Part shown: positions 9,253-17,015 of the stretch, piece after piece
How the letters are laid out: the number at the start of each line of letters is the position of its first letter
How positions within the stretch are numbered: position 1 is the first letter of the stretch
NCBI GenBank assembly: GCA_016213845.1
Contig: JACQZN010000012.1
Location: 1-64,000, forward strand
Direction: 5' to 3'
DNA: 64,000 nucleotides
DNA from: Candidatus Wallbacteria bacterium
GTDB lineage: Bacteria; Muiribacteriota; UBA6191; JACPRK01
Program-made: the position numbers and the translations under genes
Notes under the pieces: model-generated
What the model saw: only the letters and a program-made list of their open reading frames with translations
What the model was told of the DNA's origin: nothing
Database searches by the model: none

Positions 9253-11046
9253 TCAGTTCGCGGACTCCTTCTCGCAGGCGGCGATCTGTTCGGTCACGGT
9301 GGCGGCGTCCAGCGGCATGCCGTCGTAGTGGAGGATGCTTCGGAGCTTGCCCGCGTGGGCGGGGAAGTGCATTCGCAAGAGCGCCATCATCTGGCCGCTC
9401 TGGTTCTGCTCGATGACGTAGACGCGGCGGTGGCTGGCCAGGAACTGCTCCACCGCGTCCGACATCGGCAACGCGCGCAGCCGCGCGTAGTCGGTCTTGA
9501 TGCCCAGGGCAGCCAGCTGGTCGCAGCTTTCGAGCACGGCCCAGTGGCTGGTGCCGTACGCCAGCAGCCCGACCTCTCCATCGCCGCCGTTGGTCACGAT
9601 CGGCGCCGGCACGCGCGACTTGGCGGTCTCGAACTTGCGCGCCAGCCGCTCCAGCTTACGCTTGTAGTCCCCCGGCTTCTCCGTGTACTGGGCGGCCTCG
9701 TTGTGGCCGCTGCCGCGGGCGAACCAGCTGGCCAGCGGGTGCGGGTTGCCGGGCAGCGTCCGGTAGGGGATGCCGTCGCCATCGACGTCTCGATAGCGCT
9801 CGAACTTGCCGATGCGCTCCAGGTCGGAGGCGCTGAGGACCTTCCCGCGGTCGAACGGCTTCTCCGGATAGCGGAACGGATCGGACATCCAGACGTTCAT
9901 GCCGAGGTCGAGGTCGGTCAGGACGAAGACCGGTGTCTGGAAGCGATCGGCCAGGTCGAAGGCCTCCATCCCGAAGGAGAAGCACTCCTCGACGGAGGCC
10001 GGCATCAGGACGATGTGCTGCGTGTCACCGTGGCTCAGGCAGGCGACCTTGAGGATGTCGCCCTGAGCGGTGCGGGTGGGGAGGCCCGTGCTGGGGCCGG
10101 CGCGCTGGACGTCGAAGACGACGCCGGGCGTCTCGGTGTAGTAGGCGAGTCCGGCGAACTCGGTCATCAGGCTGATGCCCGGGCCGGAGGTGCTGGTCAT
10201 GGCGCGCGCGCCCGCCCAGCCGGCGCCGAGAACCATGCCGAGCGAGGCGATCTCGTCCTCGGCCTGGATGACGGCGTAGGTGGCCTTGCCGTCCTTGTCG
10301 TGACGGTGCTTGCCGGCCAGGTCGATGAACGCCTCGGGCAGCGAGCTGGAGGGGGTGATCGGGTACCAGGCGCAGACGGTGCACCCGCCGAAGAGCGCTC
10401 CCAGCGCGGAAGCGGCGTTGCCCTCGATGAGAATTTTGCCGGCGGTGAGGTTGCGCCGCTCGACCTTGAAGGCATCGCGCTTGGTCAGCTTCTCGCGGGC
10501 GAAGGCGACCCCTTCCTTGAGCGCGCCCAGGTTCAGGCTGACCGCCTTGGCCTTGCGGGCGAACTGCTTCTGGACGGCTTGCTCGACGGCCGCGGGGTCG
10601 AGCCCGAGAAGTTCCTGGAGCAAGCCGACGTAGACCATGTTGGTGAGGAGCTTCTTGAGCTTGGGCTCCGTCGTGACCTTGCCGGCCAGGGCGGTGAACG
10701 GGCAGGGGTAGACGACCAGGTCCTCGCGGCGCGGCCGGTAGGCGAGCGCCTCGTTGTAGATGAGGACTGACCCCGGCGCGAGCTCATTCACGTCGGCGTC
10801 GATGGTGTTCTCGTTCATCGCGACGCAGATGTCGACGTCCCTGCGCCGGCAGGCGTAGCCGCGCTCATCGACTCGAATCGTGAACCAGGTCGGCAGCCCG
10901 GCGATGTTCGACGGGAACAGGTTCTTACCGTTGCACGGGATGCCCATGTTGAAGATGGAGCGCAGCAGGACGAGGTTCGCCGACTGGCTTCCCGAGCCGT
11001 TGACCGTTGCCACCTGGATGGTGAAGTTGTTGAGCGTGGTGTCCAC
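9253..11046 (-). CDS. korA: 2-oxoacid:ferredoxin oxidoreductase, fused gamma-alpha subunit
   Basis: 597 residues from a GTG start with an AGGAGGT ribosome site; a longer frame exists upstream but is low-complexity and lacks a ribosome site. Residues 1-190 are the gamma domain (NGSGSQSANLVLLRSIF near the N-terminus). From about 205 the alpha domain follows: GNAASALGALFGG, WYPITPSSSL (the YPITPSS motif), EDEIASLGMVLGA and the strongly conserved TSTSGPGISLMTEFAGLA, then FDVQRAGPSTGLPT. The gamma-alpha fusion is common in bacteria. It starts the korA-korB-(membrane protein)-hom-thrC-thrB run, with a good promoter 120 nt upstream. Confidence 0.93.
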   Translation of the reverse strand: MDTTLNNFTIQVATVNGSGSQSANLVLLRSIFNMGIPCNGKNLFPSNIAGLPTWFTIRVDERGYACRRRDVDICVAMNENTIDADVNELAPGSVLIYNEALAYRPRREDLVVYPCPFTALAGKVTTEPKLKKLLTNMVYVGLLQELLGLDPAAVEQAVQKQFARKAKAVSLNLGALKEGVAFAREKLTKRDAFKVERRNLTAGKILIEGNAASALGALFGGCTVCAWYPITPSSSLPEAFIDLAGKHRHDKDGKATYAVIQAEDEIASLGMVLGAGWAGARAMTSTSGPGISLMTEFAGLAYYTETPGVVFDVQRAGPSTGLPTRTAQGDILKVACLSHGDTQHIVLMPASVEECFSFGMEAFDLADRFQTPVFVLTDLDLGMNVWMSDPFRYPEKPFDRGKVLSASDLERIGKFERYRDVDGDGIPYRTLPGNPHPLASWFARGSGHNEAAQYTEKPGDYKRKLERLARKFETAKSRVPAPIVTNGGDGEVGLLAYGTSHWAVLESCDQLAALGIKTDYARLRALPMSDAVEQFLASHRRVYVIEQNQSGQMMALLRMHFPAHAGKLRSILHYDGMPLDAATVTEQIAACEKESAN

Positions 11047-11173
11047 CGCTGAATCGGACCTCCTGAGGGCCGCAGCCGGACGCGAAACGGCGACATGAGC
11101 CGCGCGGTTCCTGGCGCCTCGACCGCAAAGCGGGGGCGACCCGAGCCGCGCCCAGCCCGGCGCGGGGCCGCAG

Positions 11174-11202
11174 ATCATAAGACTCCCCGGGAGGGAAGTC
11201 AA
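11174..11202 (-). promoter_or_regulatory. Sigma70 promoter of the kor operon
   Basis: On the minus strand TTGACT (11197-11202) is separated by exactly 17 nt from TATGAT (11174-11179). The predicted transcript starts near 11167 and has a leader of about 120 nt before the korA GTG. This is the best -35/-10 pair I see in the window. Confidence 0.7.
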
Positions 11203-11259
11203 GAAGAGACGCCGCTCCGGATGCGTACCCTCGGTCGGCTAGGCACTTCCCGCATGCGC

Positions 11260-11268
11260 TGTTATACT
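11260..11268 (+). promoter_or_regulatory. Extended -10 (TGTTATACT), probably leaderless start
   Basis: TG-n-TATACT ends 8 nt before the GTG of the PilX-like gene and there is no Shine-Dalgarno between them. A transcript initiating 6-8 nt downstream would begin at or next to the start codon. Confidence 0.5.
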
Positions 11269-11276
11269 TTCAGAAT

Positions 11277-12755
11277 GTGGGCGGAGCAGGGCTGAGACGA
11301 GACAGGAACGGCATCGGCACGGTGTTTCTCATCGCGCTTTCGGTGGTCGTCGTGCTCTCGATCATGATGATGGCCAACTCGCTCTTCACGTCGAAGGTGC
11401 GGGAGAACACGATCGACATCAGCGTCTCGGACCGGGCTGCCATCGTGGCCGAGTCGGCCGTCGAGGAGGTCTCCTACGACCTGCTCAAGAAGCTCAACGA
11501 TCCGGCCTCGAAGATGGAGCTCTACAAGAAGGTGCGGCAGTTCGACCCGTCGAAGCTGGCTGCGCCCCCCGAGGACGCCCTCTTCGAGCCGGGGATGTCG
11601 GCGGTGCTGAAGCCGGAGCTGACGGCGCGGGCCTACCAGGACTCGCCCGACACCCGGGCCGGCGACGTGCGGACGGGCCCATTCGAGCGGCTGCCGCTGT
11701 CGGTCACGCAGGAGTCGAACGAAAGCTACGGCACGTTCGGATTCCAGGAATCGGCGTTCGTCACACCGCCAGGAAATTACCGGAGCGTCGAGGAGCAGGT
11801 TTTCTTCCTGAAGGCCTACAAGGTCGTCCTGCTCGCCCCTCCGATTCCGTTCAACAAGTACACGCTCTTTCTGCGCGATTCGCAGCGCTTCCGCAAGTAC
11901 TTCGAGCGTTACCAACAAGCTGCGCAGGAGATCGAGGTCTTCAACAGGAACGTGCCGGCCGCCCAGCAACTGGAGCTGCCGGCTTTCCCGCTGGCGGACC
12001 CGGGTTCCAACCGGCCGGTCCTGTGCACCACCGACGTGCTCGATCCGGCAGAGTTGACGGTGCCGGCCTTTGCCCCGGGCGCCTCCACCAACCCCGCGCA
12101 GCTCGTGGCGGCCCTGACCACACAGTTCGGGCGGATCGCCGCCAAGCTCTCGCGGCAGTCGGCCGCGGATGCGGCCGATTTCGAGAGCAAGCGGACCTAC
12201 GACCAGTTCACGGCCGATTCGCTGAAGCGCCACGCGACGCACGTGTTCGACAACTTTGCAGAGCTCGCGGGGCTGGTCTCGCGCAACGGGACGCTGGTGC
12301 TGAACGGCTTCTACTTCGTGAAGCGGGAGGTGACGCTGAACCAGCCGTGGACCGGCCGGGGCGTCATCGCCACGGAATCGAGCGAGGGGATCTCGATCAA
12401 GTCGGCGCCCCGGCAGGGAGAGGGCCGACTGGTGCTGATCGCGTCCAACGGGCCGATCGACCTTGGGGGATTGTCGTCGGGGGAGACCCTCGAGGCCGAC
12501 CTGATGGCGCCGAACGGGCTGCTGCAGGGGCACACGAACAAGAAGCTCAAAGGCTGCGTGCTGGTGCGCGACCTGGAGGCCGTGCCGGACGCCTACACGC
12601 CCGGGCCCGCCATCGCCCGGCCGGGAGATTCCGACTACGAGGCCTGGTCGGGTTCGAGCGACATGCCGGCGGCCTACGCCAAGCAGCTCGCCTTCTTTCT
12701 GAACCCCGGTTTCCTGAAGCGCGAGTACCTCTCGCGAAGACAAAAGAGACAATAG
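11277..12755 (+). CDS. PilX-like pilus assembly protein (locus A)
   Basis: 492 residues from GTG. One hydrophobic helix right at the N-terminus (GTVFLIALSVVVVLSIMMMA) follows a short basic leader (RRDRNG) with no prepilin Glu at position 5, as in PilX/GspK-type components. After the helix comes a long coiled region (SDRAAIVAESAVEEVSYDLL). The C-terminal part contains a run of short glycine-punctuated beta repeats (LVLIASNGPIDLGGLSSG...LMAPNGLLQG). It is followed by two pseudopilins on the same strand, so it is probably a tip or assembly component of a type IV pilus or type II secretion-like fibre. The protein at 50115-52079 has the same plan, including an FLR-D/G-Q segment (TLFLRDSQ here, SLFLRGQR there). 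Confidence 0.7.
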   Translation: MGGAGLRRDRNGIGTVFLIALSVVVVLSIMMMANSLFTSKVRENTIDISVSDRAAIVAESAVEEVSYDLLKKLNDPASKMELYKKVRQFDPSKLAAPPEDALFEPGMSAVLKPELTARAYQDSPDTRAGDVRTGPFERLPLSVTQESNESYGTFGFQESAFVTPPGNYRSVEEQVFFLKAYKVVLLAPPIPFNKYTLFLRDSQRFRKYFERYQQAAQEIEVFNRNVPAAQQLELPAFPLADPGSNRPVLCTTDVLDPAELTVPAFAPGASTNPAQLVAALTTQFGRIAAKLSRQSAADAADFESKRTYDQFTADSLKRHATHVFDNFAELAGLVSRNGTLVLNGFYFVKREVTLNQPWTGRGVIATESSEGISIKSAPRQGEGRLVLIASNGPIDLGGLSSGETLEADLMAPNGLLQGHTNKKLKGCVLVRDLEAVPDAYTPGPAIARPGDSDYEAWSGSSDMPAAYAKQLAFFLNPGFLKREYLSRRQKRQ

Positions 12756-12806
12756 CTCCAAACACTCCAGCGGCACTCTCGACACGCCCCCCAGAGGAGG
12801 CATCCG

Positions 12807-14135
12807 ATGCAAGTCCAGCGCAGCCATGAGAAAGGGCACCATGGCCGGACGAGACCGGCGGGATTCACCATGGTGGAGCTGATCGTGGCCATCGTCATCG
12901 GCGCGGTGCTGATGGGCGTGCTCTACGACATGTTCTACGCGGGCAGCCGCATCAACCGCGACACCCAGAACAAGGCCGACGCGCTGCAGGCCGCGACCCT
13001 CACCCTGGCAAGCGTGCAACAGGACTTGAAGCAGCTCGTCTCGCTGCCGGTAGCCAAGCAGGCCAGCGGCGAAAGCAACCTGCGTTATGGAGATCACCGC
13101 GCACCCGTGCGCATCTCGCCGATGGGGCGCAACATCACGTTCTACGTGCCCGATCCCAAGCAGCGCCGGGGCGAGCTCCCGACGCCCGGGGCGGTCGCCG
13201 TCACCTACAGCCTCGACCCGGCCGACGGCGGATTGTTCCGCGTCAAGCGCACCATCGACCGCGAGGAGACGGACCCGGACCAGCCCGAAGAGGGCGCGCG
13301 CGCTCACACGCTGCCGAACGTGCACGTGCGCGACGTCAAGTTCCGGCTGCTCGACCCGAAGAGCTCCGAACCCGATCGCCGCTCGCCGGACCAGAACTAC
13401 TACGTCGAGACGGTCGTCACCGGCGCGGACGCCACCGGGCGCGAAACCATGACGCTCCTGGCGCTCACGGAGCTGGAGAATCCGTCCACGTTCGTCCAGT
13501 CGCACAACAAGTTCGTCAACGAAACGGTCAACTTCCAGCCGCGCCGGCCGCTGCCTCAGGCGCCCGACAAGCGTTCCGCTACACAGAAGGAGTTCGAAGC
13601 GCTCCGGGAGCTGCGCGAGCTGGCCGAGAAGTTCGAGAAAGGCGAGGTCGGCGCAAAGGAGCTCGAGGACCAGGTGCGCCGCGTCGTCGAGATCGCGGAC
13701 GGCAATCCGGGCCGCAAGGACCTGGTGGCGACCAACGGGCGCGTGCCTCCGCTGGGCAACACGCCACTGGCGCTGCAGAACCGAGGCGGCCCGGGCGGAC
13801 GCCCGATCGAGTTCTCGACGCCCAACGGCGACCGCGTCCTGGTCCCGACCAACCGTGATCAGACACGCGATCGGCTGATCGACGAGATCGCCCGGCGCGG
13901 GGCGGGTGGAGGCGGCAACATCCGGATCGTGATGACCGACGTGCTCGAGACCTTCCGCCCCGACGGCGGGGGCAGCCTCGAGCAGACCGGGGCGCAGGGC
14001 CGCAGGCGCACGGGCAACATCAACTTCTCCAGCGACGCCGGGACGGACTTCAGCAAGATCCACAACGCCGGAGTGGGGTCCATGGAGGACCCGACGCGGA
14101 ACTTCTTCCGGGGCTTCGGGCTGCCCTACCCATGA
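12807..14135 (+). CDS. Large pseudopilin (type IV pilin-like), locus A
   Basis: 442 residues. Prepilin leader of 19 residues ending RPAG, cleaved before FTMVELIVAIVIGAVLMGVLY, with the conserved Glu at mature position 5. A prepilin peptidase would be needed; none is in the window. The outer part is unusually long for a pilin (GspJ/PilW type are about 200-350) and ends in a Glu/Arg-rich coiled region (residues about 255-300) and a Gly/Arg-rich tail. AGAGGAGG lies 7 nt before the ATG. The stop overlaps the next pseudopilin by 4 nt. Confidence 0.85.
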   Translation: MQVQRSHEKGHHGRTRPAGFTMVELIVAIVIGAVLMGVLYDMFYAGSRINRDTQNKADALQAATLTLASVQQDLKQLVSLPVAKQASGESNLRYGDHRAPVRISPMGRNITFYVPDPKQRRGELPTPGAVAVTYSLDPADGGLFRVKRTIDREETDPDQPEEGARAHTLPNVHVRDVKFRLLDPKSSEPDRRSPDQNYYVETVVTGADATGRETMTLLALTELENPSTFVQSHNKFVNETVNFQPRRPLPQAPDKRSATQKEFEALRELRELAEKFEKGEVGAKELEDQVRRVVEIADGNPGRKDLVATNGRVPPLGNTPLALQNRGGPGGRPIEFSTPNGDRVLVPTNRDQTRDRLIDEIARRGAGGGGNIRIVMTDVLETFRPDGGGSLEQTGAQGRRRTGNINFSSDAGTDFSKIHNAGVGSMEDPTRNFFRGFGLPYP

Positions 14136-14641
14136 AAGCTGCACGAGAGCTGGCGACAGCGGGCCGGGCTCCGGGAGAGCGCCGGGGGTTCTCGCTGCTC
14201 GAGATCATGGTGACCGTCGTGGTCCTGTCGGTCGCGCTGATTCCGCTCTTCGACTTCTTCGGCTCGGCGCCGAAGCGGGCGCAGCTCACGATGCACCGCG
14301 CGCTGGCGCTGACGCTGGCAAGTCAGCTCCTGGAGCGCTACCGGGCCCTGCCCTACAGCTCGCTCAAGGAGACTTTCGGCCAGGGCGAGGAGAAGTCGAA
14401 GGAGGCGCTGGCGGCCGACCCCATCGTGCGCTGGGAGGCGATGCCTCCCGACACGCGGCAGCTGGTCGAGACCTACCACTACGAGCGCGACGTGGTCTTC
14501 GAGGATGTGCCGGGAGAGCCCGGGCTGGGTCTGCTGAAAGTTTACGTCCGCTGGAAGCTCGGCGACGTGCCTCCCAGGGAGATCACGCTGGCGCGCGTGG
14601 TCGTCGACTACACACGGGCCGGGCAGCCCACCACGCCATGA
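14132..14641 (+). CDS. Pseudopilin, locus A
   Basis: 169 residues with a 19-residue leader ending GERRG, then FSLLEIMVTVVVLSVALIPLFDFF, Glu at mature position 5. Resembles GspI/PilV-type minor pilins (short, with ALALTLASQLLERYR helix). ATGA overlap with the previous gene and with the phosphoesterase gene that follows, so three genes are translationally coupled. Confidence 0.85.
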   Translation: MKAARELATAGRAPGERRGFSLLEIMVTVVVLSVALIPLFDFFGSAPKRAQLTMHRALALTLASQLLERYRALPYSSLKETFGQGEEKSKEALAADPIVRWEAMPPDTRQLVETYHYERDVVFEDVPGEPGLGLLKVYVRWKLGDVPPREITLARVVVDYTRAGQPTTP

Positions 14642-15438
14642 TCGACCCCCTCTGGGCGGCGCTCTTGCCCGCGGCATACCTGGCGGCGGACGCCTGCCTC
14701 TTCACGCGCTTCGAGATGGAGCACCGGCGCATTGCGCTCAGGCTGGCGGGGTTGCCCGAGTCTCTTGCCGGCAAGCGCATCCTGCAGCTGTCCGATCTGC
14801 ACGTGGGCGAGTGGACCTACAAGGAAGTCTTCATCCGCCACCGCATCCGCGAGTGCCGGGCCGACCTGGTGGCGATCACGGGCGACTTGATCAGCAACAC
14901 GCGCGGTATCCAGCCGGCGTTGGACCTGCTCGAGGGGATCTCTGCGCCGCTGGGCGTCTGGTTCGTGCCGGGGAACAACGAGATCGAGGAGATCGCGCTA
15001 GAGCCGTTCATCGAGAAGCTGGGCAAGCTCGGCATCCGGACACTGGTGAACGAGGCCGCACCGCTGGCCGACGGGGCCTGGATCTGCGGCGTGAACGATC
15101 CCAGCCTGGAGAAGGACGATCTGACGCGGGCGCTCGAGAAGGTCCCGCCCAAGGCCTTCCGGCTGCTCCTGGCGCACTCGCCCGAGATCTTCTACCAGGC
15201 TTCCGATAGCGGCGTGGAGCTGACGCTCTCAGGTCACACCCACGGCGGCCAAGTCCGCCTTCCCTACCTGGGCGCGCTCTGGGCGGATACCCAGCGCAGC
15301 GGCCTGGAGTTCGTCATGGGCCACTACCGCCGAGCCCGCTCGCAGCTCCACGTGACCCGCGGCGTCGGCACGTCGATGCTTCCGCTACGCTTCCTCTGCC
15401 CCCCCGAGCTGCTGGAGTTCGAGCTGCTGGAGGGCTGA
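14638..15438 (+). CDS. Membrane-anchored metallophosphoesterase, YkuE-like
   Basis: 266 residues with an N-terminal hydrophobic stretch (PLWAALLPAAYLAADACL). Calcineurin-like motifs: SDLHVG (about 58-63), TGDL (about 82-85), LAHSPE and GHTHGGQ near residues 180-205. The third motif, normally GNH(D/E), reads GNNE, so the histidine that activates substrate is replaced by Asn. Either activity is altered or substrate handling differs. Its ATGA overlap with a pseudopilin gene suggests co-expression with the pilus locus although a link in function is not obvious; in other bacteria relatives act on lipids or nucleotides. Confidence 0.82.
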   Translation: MIDPLWAALLPAAYLAADACLFTRFEMEHRRIALRLAGLPESLAGKRILQLSDLHVGEWTYKEVFIRHRIRECRADLVAITGDLISNTRGIQPALDLLEGISAPLGVWFVPGNNEIEEIALEPFIEKLGKLGIRTLVNEAAPLADGAWICGVNDPSLEKDDLTRALEKVPPKAFRLLLAHSPEIFYQASDSGVELTLSGHTHGGQVRLPYLGALWADTQRSGLEFVMGHYRRARSQLHVTRGVGTSMLPLRFLCPPELLEFELLEG

Positions 15439-15441
15439 GAG

Positions 15442-15474
15442 AGTAGTCAGTAGACAGTAGTCAGTAGCCAGTAG
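15442..15474. repeat. AGTAGTC/AGTAGAC/AGTAGCC short tandem repeat
   Basis: About four degenerate AGTAGnC units directly after the phosphoesterase stop. Together with the CGATTCT array at 15546-15573 it fills most of the 140-nt gap between convergent genes. Confidence 0.75.
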
Positions 15475-15545
15475 AGGACCGCGGGGGCCGATTCCGGATT
15501 TCGCCCCGACCAGGCTGAGCCTCCTTGTCGGAGCGCCCGCTCTCC

Positions 15546-15573
15546 CGATTCTCGATTCTGGATTCTCGATTCT
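15546..15573. repeat. Heptamer tandem repeat CGATTCT (second array)
   Basis: Four units, CGATTCT, CGATTCT, GGATTCT, CGATTCT, again between convergent genes, as at 4111-4138. Confidence 0.85.
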
Positions 15574-15578
15574 CCGCG

Positions 15579-16136
15579 TCACTTCCAGTCGGGCAGGTCG
15601 ATCACGCGACGGCCGTAGGAGCCGATGACCAGAGTGGCTCCCATCCGGGTCTGCTTCTCGACGCTGGAGTGGCCGTGAAAGAGGTACTTCACGCCGGAGC
15701 GGGCGCAGTACTCGACCAACGAGGTGAAGCCGTTGTGAATGTCGTCGAGGAGCTCGTGGCCGTCGAGCGCGGGTGGGTTGTGGGTGACCAGGACGTCGAC
15801 GTTGGGGAAGCGAGAGAGCGCGACGGAGACTTCGTTGTCGGTGTAGAGGTAGCGGCCGGCGGGCTTGTAGCGCCAGGAGCCCTGAAAGCCCGCGACCTTC
15901 AAGCCGCCGATCTCGATGACGCGCAGATGGAGATCCTCCGCTGCCGTCAGCTCGGTCGGGCCGTCGTGACCGCCTCGGACTCCGTAGAGCGGCACATCGG
16001 GCAGTGTGGCTCGGATGCGGTCGTAGATCGGTCGTGGCAGGTCCCCCGAGGAGAGCACAAGCTCGACCTTCTTCGAGGCCAGATCACTCAGGTCCATCAG
16101 GTTCTCGGGCGTATCGCAGATGTGAAGAATCTTCAT
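15579..16136 (-). CDS. Small calcineurin-like metallophosphoesterase
   Basis: 185 residues, cytosolic. Motifs: HICDT near residues 5-9 (the usual D-x-H is D-T-P here), SSGDLP (30-35), GGHDG (normally GNHD), VTHNPPALDG and FHGHS. The THNPP motif places it near the MPPED/YfcE-like small phosphodiesterases. Start chosen at the ATG preceded by GGAGG and a TGATACAAT extended -10 rather than the longer frame that runs into the tRNA. It is divergent from the tRNA-Sec gene. Confidence 0.8.
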   Translation of the reverse strand: MKILHICDTPENLMDLSDLASKKVELVLSSGDLPRPIYDRIRATLPDVPLYGVRGGHDGPTELTAAEDLHLRVIEIGGLKVAGFQGSWRYKPAGRYLYTDNEVSVALSRFPNVDVLVTHNPPALDGHELLDDIHNGFTSLVEYCARSGVKYLFHGHSSVEKQTRMGATLVIGSYGRRVIDLPDWK

Positions 16137-16167
16137 CCTGGAATCGTTCGGTCCTCCGGTCGGCCCG

Positions 16168-16176
16168 ATTGTATCA
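16168..16176 (-). promoter_or_regulatory. Extended -10 (TGATACAAT) of the phosphoesterase gene
   Basis: Minus-strand TG-A-TACAAT lies 31 nt before the ATG at 16136, with GGAGG between them. Confidence 0.5.
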
Positions 16177-16229
16177 AGCGACGCCCCCGGCCGCACCCGC
16201 GCCCCTTCCCTTTTCGGCGGCGCCCGGCT

Positions 16230-16235
16230 TACACT
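16230..16235 (+). promoter_or_regulatory. -10 element TACACT of tRNA-Sec
   Basis: TACACT lies 17 nt before the predicted 5' end of the tRNA; the -35 region is pyrimidine-rich and weak. Confidence 0.4.
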
Positions 16236-16252
16236 CCGTCGCGCACAGCCGC

Positions 16253-16350
16253 GGGATTGCATCCGGCCTGGTGGCCGGCACGGGCTTCAAACCCGTCGTG
16301 GGGCGGCGGAAGCCGTCCCGGGTAGGTTCGATTCCTACGCTTTCCCGCCA
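16253..16350 (+). tRNA. selC: tRNA-Sec (anticodon UCA)
   Basis: 98 nt including encoded CCA. Visible parts: 6-bp D stem CCGGCC/GGCCGG with loop TGGT; anticodon stem ACGGG/CCCGT with loop CTTCAAA giving anticodon UCA; long variable arm GGGGCGGC/GCCGTCCC (8 bp, one G-U) with loop GGAA; T stem GTAGG/CCTAC with loop TTCGATT; 3' acceptor strand GCTTTCCC followed by GCCA. These are diagnostic of selenocysteine tRNA and closely follow the bacterial pattern. Oddity: the 5' acceptor strand GGGATTGC pairs with GCTTTCCC except at positions 5 and 6, which give two adjacent U-U juxtapositions. It inserts selenocysteine at UGA codons with SelB. selA, selB and selD are not in this window and I found no selenoprotein gene here. 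Confidence 0.88.
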
Positions 16351-16442
16351 GATACCATTGGCGCCTTTTGGCACCTACCTGGGTTTCTACGGGTCGGAGC
16401 GCGACGCTCACGAGTCGTGGACCAGCGTAAGGCTCTTGAAGT

Positions 16443-17015
16443 TCACCCCTTCAGAATCTCCCGTACCGTGTCCTCGAACCACTTCGTGCGTTCCTCGTCG
16501 TCGAGGATTTCGCGAAGGGCCTTGCGGATGTAGTCGAAATCGAGATTACTGCCCTGGACCTTGAGCAGGACTTTGATGTCGAGCTTGTCCTTGTCGCGGA
16601 AGAAGACGAGCTTGAACAGCAGCACATCTTCGGCCGACCAGAACCAGAGCTCGGCGTCTTCGATGCGCACGCGCCTTCGCCGCGGATAGGCCCAGTCGTA
16701 AAGAGGCAGGTCGGGGAGAAACACGTCGACCCGGACAAGTTCGAAGGTGACCTCGAAGTGTCCCCACTGCTTCAGCTCCCAGCGGCAGGCGGAGCGCTCC
16801 ACGTCGGCACCCAGTTGCTGGAGCAGAGAAAAAACTCGCTCGACGTCGCCGACACCGACATAGGTCGCGATGTCGATGTCCTTGGTGCCGCGGGCCTGTG
16901 CCCAGATGTTGAACGCCAGCGCTCCACCGAGGGCATACTCGATGCCTGCGGCCTCCAGAGCGCCCCCCAGCCGCTTCATCAAACCGATAAGGTCAGGAGG
17001 GGGGACGCCATTCAT
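16443..17015 (-). CDS. AbiEii/MNT-like nucleotidyltransferase, putative toxin
   Basis: 190 residues. A polymerase-beta-type nucleotidyltransferase core is visible: GGALAFNIWAQARGTKDIDI (residues 29-48), where GG, R-x-TKDID supply the nucleotide and metal sites, and a third acidic residue in RVDVFLPD. The C-terminal helices (EILDDEERTKWFEDTVREIL) are charged. Such stand-alone nucleotidyltransferases are commonly toxins of type II/IV-like modules or housekeeping orphans. Its start lies inside the end of the 96-residue gene (23 nt overlap), so the two are made together. It lies just 3' of tRNA-Sec. Confidence 0.72.
   Translation of the reverse strand: MNGVPPPDLIGLMKRLGGALEAAGIEYALGGALAFNIWAQARGTKDIDIATYVGVGDVERVFSLLQQLGADVERSACRWELKQWGHFEVTFELVRVDVFLPDLPLYDWAYPRRRRVRIEDAELWFWSAEDVLLFKLVFFRDKDKLDIKVLLKVQGSNLDFDYIRKALREILDDEERTKWFEDTVREILKG

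Noticed and set aside
11047..11202. Longer korA start at 11202
   Set aside because: The added 52 residues are low-complexity, span the promoter, and the GTG at 11046 has AGGAGGT at the right distance.
16351..16442. Attachment-site direct repeat of the tRNA-Sec 3' end
   Set aside because: I could not find a second copy of the TTCGATTCCTACG segment between 16351 and 17968, so an integrated element is not proven.
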